Assembly (NCBI GenBank): GCA_041178325.1
Contig: JBEGVN010000082.1
Coordinates: 1 to 64,000 of the forward strand
Direction of reading: 5' to 3'
From: UBA6136 sp041178325
GTDB lineage: Bacteria; Pseudomonadota; Gammaproteobacteria; Methylococcales; Methylococcaceae
Length of the DNA: 64,000 nt
Part shown: piece by piece, positions 60,472-64,000 of the stretch
How positions within the stretch are numbered: the first letter of the stretch is position 1
Layout of the letters: every line of letters begins with the position of its first letter
Translations under genes and position numbers: made by a program
The notes under the pieces: generated by a model
Seen by the model: only the letters and a program-made list of their open reading frames with translations
Database searches by the model: none
Told to the model about the DNA's origin: nothing

Positions 60472-61362
60472 ATGAGCGTATTCGTCAATAAAAACTCAAA
60501 GGTCATCTTTCAGGGCTTCACCGGAGAACATGCGACCTTCCATGCTCAAGACGCCATGAGAATGGGAACCCAGGTTGTCGGTGGCGTGACGCCAGGCAAA
60601 GGCGGAACGACTCACCTTGGCTTACCCGTGTTTGATACGGTGGCTGAAGCCGTCGCAGCAACGGGAGCTGATGTCTCCGCCGTGTTTGTTCCCCCACCCT
60701 TCAATGCCGACGCCCTGATGGAAGCGATCGATGCCGGCATCAAGGTTGCCGTCACCATCGCGGACGGCATTCCAATTCATGACATGGTCCAGCTTCAGCG
60801 CTACCGAATCGGCAAGGACGCGATCATCATCGGTCCGAACACCCCCGGAATCATTACCCCTGGGGAGTGCAAGGTCGGGATCATGCCGTCAAATATTTAT
60901 AAAAAAGGCAACATCGGTATCGTCTCGCGTTCGGGCACTCTGAACTATGAAGCAACAGAACAGATGGCAGCCCTCGGTCTTGGTGTAACCACCTCCGTGG
61001 GCATTGGTGGCGACCCAGTCAACGGAACCGATTTCGTGACGGTGCTTAAAGCCTTTGAGGAGGACCCTGAAACCGAAGTCGTCGTTATGATCGGCGAAAT
61101 CGGCGGACCTCAGGAAGTTGCCGCGGCACGTTGGGCCAAAGAGAACATGACCAAGCCCCTGATCGGTTTCGTTGCGGGGATTGCCGCACCTCCTGGCCGT
61201 CGCATGGGCCATGCGGGCGCAATCATTTCCAATGAGTCGGATACTGCCAGCGCCAAGATGGATGCAATGGAAGCGCTGGGACATTATGTGGCCCGAAATC
61301 CTGCCCACATCGGTGAAACCGTCCTTCGGGCCATGAATGAGCGAAGCATTCCGATCCGCTGA
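60472..61362 (+). CDS. mtkB: Malate-CoA ligase alpha subunit (SucD-like)
   Basis: A 296-residue subunit with the phosphorylated histidine in MGHAGAIIS. I start it at 60472 (MSVFVNKNSKV); the longer frame begins inside mtkA. It has QGFTGEHATFHAQDA, GGVTPGKGGTTHLGLPVF, VFVPPPFNADALMEAIDAG and GPNTPGIITPGE. The second loop reads VSRSGTLNYEA. Distances and sequence are close to methylotroph MtkB. It is 4 nt after mtkA. Confidence 0.88.
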   Translation: MSVFVNKNSKVIFQGFTGEHATFHAQDAMRMGTQVVGGVTPGKGGTTHLGLPVFDTVAEAVAATGADVSAVFVPPPFNADALMEAIDAGIKVAVTIADGIPIHDMVQLQRYRIGKDAIIIGPNTPGIITPGECKVGIMPSNIYKKGNIGIVSRSGTLNYEATEQMAALGLGVTTSVGIGGDPVNGTDFVTVLKAFEEDPETEVVVMIGEIGGPQEVAAARWAKENMTKPLIGFVAGIAAPPGRRMGHAGAIISNESDTASAKMDAMEALGHYVARNPAHIGETVLRAMNERSIPIR

Positions 61363-61373
61363 GGCTAAGATCC

Positions 61374-61688
61374 ATGATTCATCTCAATACAAGCCAACTC
61401 AAGGACTTGATGCTGAGGGGGAAGCCCCTGCTGCTGGATGTCAGAGAGCCACATGAGGTGGCCATCTGCCAGCTTGAGGGCAGCGTGAACATTCCGATGA
61501 ATCAGGTCCCTTCTCACCTCATGAAATTTGAGCTAGATCAGGAGATTGTGGCTATCTGCCACCACGGGATGCGCAGCGCTGCCGTAGCCGATTTCCTGGA
61601 GTCTCGTGGATTCACCAAGGTCATGAATCTCACCGGGGGTATTGACGCCTGGGCCAGAGACCAAGACCCTGATATGGCCCGCTACTGA
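61374..61688 (+). CDS. Rhodanese-like sulfurtransferase
   Basis: A 104-residue single rhodanese domain. The active-site cysteine is C62 in CHHGMRS. The start MIHLNTSQLKDLMLRGKPLLLD and LDVREPHEVAICQLEGSVNI fit the family. It may move sulfane sulfur. It lies 11 nt after mtkB and 6 nt before dtd and so is probably transcribed with the serine-cycle genes, but no link to that pathway is evident. Confidence 0.88.
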   Translation: MIHLNTSQLKDLMLRGKPLLLDVREPHEVAICQLEGSVNIPMNQVPSHLMKFELDQEIVAICHHGMRSAAVADFLESRGFTKVMNLTGGIDAWARDQDPDMARY

Positions 61689-61694
61689 CAAAAG

Positions 61695-62147
61695 ATGATT
61701 GCACTGATCCAAAGGGTCAGAGAGGCCTCAGTGCGCGTCGATGGCAACTGCGTTGGCGAGATTAGTGTCGGCATTCTGGCCTTGGTAGCCATCGAAAAGG
61801 GTGACACGGAAAATGAGGCTGAAAAACTCGCGGACCGTCTTTTAAATTACCGTATTTTTCCTGATACAACAGACCGAATGAACCTGAGCCTCAAAGACAT
61901 TGAGGGCGGCCTTCTTCTGGTCTCTCAGTTCACGCTAGCCGCTGATACCCGCAAAGGCCTGAGACCGAGCTTTGCTCCGGCCGCTCCGCCCGAGGAGGGG
62001 CTTCGGCTTTTTAACTTTCTCTGTACATTCACTAAGCAAGAATACCCACATGTATCCACCGGCCAATTCGGGGCCGACATGCAGGTTTCATTGATTAACG
62101 ACGGGCCGGTAACCTTTCAGCTCCGAATTCCACCCCCAGAGAAGTAA
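61695..62147 (+). CDS. dtd: D-aminoacyl-tRNA deacylase
   Basis: A 150-residue homodimeric enzyme that removes D-amino acids (and glycine mischarged on tRNA-Ala) from tRNA. It has the SQFTLAAD motif with TRKGLRPSF and the NxP-type GPVTF near the C-terminus. It opens MIALIQRVREASVRVDG. Length matches E. coli Dtd (145). It is last in the mcl-mtkAB-rhodanese-dtd run. Confidence 0.96.
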   Translation: MIALIQRVREASVRVDGNCVGEISVGILALVAIEKGDTENEAEKLADRLLNYRIFPDTTDRMNLSLKDIEGGLLLVSQFTLAADTRKGLRPSFAPAAPPEEGLRLFNFLCTFTKQEYPHVSTGQFGADMQVSLINDGPVTFQLRIPPPEK

Positions 62148-62156
62148 CCTCAAAGC

Positions 62157-62184
62157 AGCGACAGAGAGAGCGCTCTCCATCGCT
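62157..62184. terminator. Hairpin after dtd
   Basis: AGCGA (62157-62161) pairs with TCGCT (62180-62184), enclosing the 12-bp palindrome GAGAGCGCTCTC (62166-62177). It lies between dtd and the convergent lipoprotein gene. No T-run is present, so the role is uncertain. Confidence 0.35.
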
Positions 62185-62203
62185 GACTGATTAAGGGATG
62201 ATC

Positions 62204-62428
62204 TTACTTGGCTGGTGTCGCCGCAGGTGCTGCGGTGGCTGGAGCAGTAGCAGAGCCAGCAGGCTTGTTCGCATCTTGGGCCTTCTTGGCATCAGCATCA
62301 GAAGACGAATTAGCCTTGTCCGATACAGTCTTGGCTGCACGCACCGCCATAAAGGGAAGACACCCTCCAAGGCTCACAAGAAGAGTAGCCAAAGACATTC
62401 CAGCAATCAGCTTTTTGATGACAGACAT
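62204..62428 (-). CDS. Small Ala/Lys-rich lipoprotein, 74 aa
   Basis: A 74-residue predicted lipoprotein. The signal segment MSVIKKLIAGMSLATLLVSLGGC ends with a lipobox LGGC (C23). The rest is Ala/Lys/Pro/Thr-rich (KANSSSDADAKKAQDANK then a PATAAPAATPAK tail) without a recognisable domain. Small lipoproteins of this kind are common and hard to classify. The neighbour upstream on the same strand is also a lipoprotein. Confidence 0.65.
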   Translation of the reverse strand: MSVIKKLIAGMSLATLLVSLGGCLPFMAVRAAKTVSDKANSSSDADAKKAQDANKPAGSATAPATAAPAATPAK

Positions 62429-62495
62429 GGGTTACCCGTAGTAGTTGTTGAAGGCAGGGATAAAAAATTCCACCTTCGATTTTAAAACACGATCT

Positions 62496-62840
62496 TCAAT
62501 CTTGGCACTTGTAGGCCTTGCCCACCAACACAGCATCGATGGTTCCACCGAAAAGTTCACGCTGTGAATATTGCTGCTGCTGCAGCAGAACCTTGTTCCC
62601 ACCAAGCCTCAAGGTTTCGTTCTTCAGGGCTTGGCGAGCGCCCAGAAGAAGATTGGCTGTTGGTGTAAAGGGTCCGCTGAACCGGTTGCCCTGACTTCCA
62701 ACAACATCACCCAGATAAGAGCACTTTTTGACTTCTTTCATGCCAGTCACGACATCGACTCGCTCTGCCCCAGAGTTGAGCGGGGTTGCGGCACAACCCG
62801 CCAAGGCGGCGCTAGCCACCAAAAAAAGAACTTTTCGCAT
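62496..62840 (-). CDS. DUF4156-type lipoprotein, 114 aa
   Basis: A 114-residue predicted lipoprotein with lipobox LAGC (C16) after MRKVLFLVASAALAGC. The mature part has CSYLGDVVGSQGN, AANNLL-type ANLLLGARQALKNE and LGGNKVLL, which fit DUF4156 proteins, whose function is unknown. A disulfide could form between the internal cysteines (C40 and the C-terminal KCQD). It is divergent from uvrA. Confidence 0.75.
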   Translation of the reverse strand: MRKVLFLVASAALAGCAATPLNSGAERVDVVTGMKEVKKCSYLGDVVGSQGNRFSGPFTPTANLLLGARQALKNETLRLGGNKVLLQQQQYSQRELFGGTIDAVLVGKAYKCQD

Positions 62841-62906
62841 GAATCCACCTCAATCTTGAAAGAGAGCGCAGCGAAAGCGCTCCATACCGGTCAAAACGGT
62901 ACGCCG

Positions 62907-62912
62907 TATAAT
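62907..62912 (+). promoter_or_regulatory. Putative -10 element of uvrA
   Basis: A perfect TATAAT lies 51 nt upstream of the uvrA ATG. The -35 at 17-nt spacing is poor (ATACCG). I see no LexA-type CTGT-N8-ACAG box here. Confidence 0.35.
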
Positions 62913-62963
62913 TTTTAGGGTCAACCCTGACTGACCCGATCCAGGACCATACCTCAAGGACGC

Positions 62964-64000
62964 ATGGATACCATTCTCATTCGTGGGGCGCGAACCCACA
63001 ACCTCAAGAATATTGATCTTGACCTTCCACGCGACAAACTGATTGTCATCACGGGACTGTCGGGCTCAGGCAAATCGTCACTTGCATTCGACACGATATA
63101 TGCCGAGGGGCAGAGGCGATATGTCGAATCCCTTTCAGCCTACGCACGCCAGTTTCTCTCCGTCATGGAAAAGCCCGATGTCGATCACATCGAGGGTCTC
63201 TCCCCGGCCATTTCAATCGAACAAAAGTCGACCTCACACAACCCACGCTCAACCGTCGGAACGATTACAGAGATCTACGACTATCTTCGGCTCCTGTTTG
63301 CGCGGGCAGGAACCCCTCGTTGTCCCACACACAGTATCTCCCTCGAAGCGCAAACCATCAGCCAGATGGTCGATCAGGTGTTATCCGAGCCGGAGGACAG
63401 TCGTTGGATGTTGCTTGCACCGGTCGTTAACGCTCGAAAGGGCGAGCATATTCAGGTTATTGAAGACCTCAAGAATCGTGGCTTCATCAGAGCCCGAATC
63501 AATGGCGAAGTTTATGAGTTAGATGATCCACCTCAACTTGAGCTGCGCAAAAAACATACTATCGAAGCGGTTGTTGACCGTTTCAAAATCCGTGCAGATC
63601 TGGCCATTCGACTGGCCGAATCCTTTGAAACGGCCCTAAAGCTGGCTGATGGAATTGCGATTGTGGTCTCAATGGATGAGCCATTCCGTGAATCGCTTTT
63701 CTCGGATAAATACGCCTGCCCGCATTGCGGTTACTCGTTGAGCGAACTCGAACCTCGGATTTTCTCCTTCAACAACCCTAAAGGAGCCTGTCCGGAATGT
63801 GATGGCCTTGGCATCCGTCAGTATTTTGATCCTGACCTTATTGTCCACAGCCCTCAGAAAAGCCTCACTGAAGGCGCCATTCGGAACTGGGACCGCTCTA
63901 ACAGTTACTATTACCAGATGGTGCTCTCTCTCGCAGAGCACTTTGGATTCGATCCTGAGTCGCCATACCAGGACCTTCCGGATGAAGTCAGACAGGTCAT
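62964..64000 (+). CDS. uvrA: Excinuclease ABC subunit A (5' part only)
   Basis: The first 345 codons of UvrA; the gene runs off the right edge. It begins MDTILIRGARTHNLKNIDLDLP. The first Walker A is GLSGSGKSS, followed by YAEGQRRYVESLSAYARQFL and the UvrB-binding region. The first zinc knuckle CPHCGYSLSEL and CPECDGLG are near residues 252-283. UvrA recognises bulky DNA lesions with UvrB. Recognition is secure from this part alone. Confidence 0.97.
   Translation, partial: MDTILIRGARTHNLKNIDLDLPRDKLIVITGLSGSGKSSLAFDTIYAEGQRRYVESLSAYARQFLSVMEKPDVDHIEGLSPAISIEQKSTSHNPRSTVGTITEIYDYLRLLFARAGTPRCPTHSISLEAQTISQMVDQVLSEPEDSRWMLLAPVVNARKGEHIQVIEDLKNRGFIRARINGEVYELDDPPQLELRKKHTIEAVVDRFKIRADLAIRLAESFETALKLADGIAIVVSMDEPFRESLFSDKYACPHCGYSLSELEPRIFSFNNPKGACPECDGLGIRQYFDPDLIVHSPQKSLTEGAIRNWDRSNSYYYQMVLSLAEHFGFDPESPYQDLPDEVRQV

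Noticed and set aside
59295..61362. Succinyl-CoA synthetase SucCD
   Set aside because: Similar in sequence, but the adjacent malyl-CoA lyase gene and lack of TCA neighbours make malate-CoA ligase more likely. Not fully excluded.
1..64000. CRISPR arrays, insertion sequences, prophage or defence genes
   Set aside because: Looked for regularly spaced repeats, transposase/integrase motifs and restriction or toxin-antitoxin genes; none were convincing.

Overview
The window is an almost gapless piece of a gammaproteobacterial chromosome. Several gene orders match the Escherichia coli/Pseudomonas pattern: clpS-clpA with infA and aat nearby; yceD-rpmF-plsX-fabH-fabD-fabG-acpP-fabF-pabC-mltG-tmk-holB in one run with maf divergent; rimP-nusA-infB-rbfA-truB-rpsO-pnp; and efp with epmA and epmB. 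Two modules point to one-carbon metabolism: a complete pqqABCDE cluster (cofactor of methanol dehydrogenases) and an mcl-mtkA-mtkB cluster (malyl-CoA lyase plus a SucCD-like malate-CoA ligase, the end of the serine cycle). A methylotroph, possibly a methanotroph of the Methylococcales, is the best guess. No methanol or methane oxidation gene lies in the window, so this is inference.

Layout. 1-6.2 kb: end of a Nudix gene, then the N-degron set clpS, clpA, bpt and aat, with infA. 6.4-13 kb: ettA, deaD, a DUF815 ATPase and metG on the plus strand. 13-22.7 kb: a 12-gene minus-strand run for fatty acid synthesis, peptidoglycan processing, dTMP and DNA polymerase III. 22.7-33.4 kb: maf, a lytic transglycosylase, purT, a small unknown gene, hrpA, mutL and an NAD-malic enzyme. 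33.4-35.7 kb: a looser stretch with a secreted Vgb-type beta-propeller gene, about 0.8 kb without a convincing gene, and tRNA-Ser(GGA). 35.7-39.2 kb: EF-P and its lysylation enzymes, plus a DUF4239 membrane protein. 39.2-47.8 kb: the transcription/translation operon from rimP to pnp on the minus strand, with two intrinsic terminators in its leader. 47.8-51.9 kb: hslR, an uncharacterised trio (NTF2-like protein, GNAT, nitrilase-family amidase) and citramalate synthase. 52-55.2 kb: pqqABCDE, including a 24-codon pqqA. 55.2-57.8 kb: ubiX, a prolyl iminopeptidase and an outer-membrane protein, all minus. 58.2-62.2 kb: mcl-mtkA-mtkB, a rhodanese and dtd. 62.2-64 kb: two small lipoproteins and the 5' part of uvrA.

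How the genes work together. PQQ synthesis would supply a periplasmic dehydrogenase. Mtk and Mcl would convert malate to glyoxylate plus acetyl-CoA, and the NAD-malic enzyme also acts on malate. Acetyl-CoA and pyruvate feed the fab operon and citramalate synthase (isoleucine route). The rest is mainly housekeeping. I see no CRISPR array, no intact insertion sequence, no phage genes and no obvious defence system. The less explained parts are the NTF2-GNAT-nitrilase trio, the tRNA-Ser flank, the nusA leader, and a 23-nt palindrome over the promoter of the outer-membrane protein gene.

Many start codons were moved downstream from the longest open frame because the longer frame ran into neighbouring genes, terminators or promoters. 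Each such choice is stated in its entry. Names rest on motif recognition only; no database search was run.
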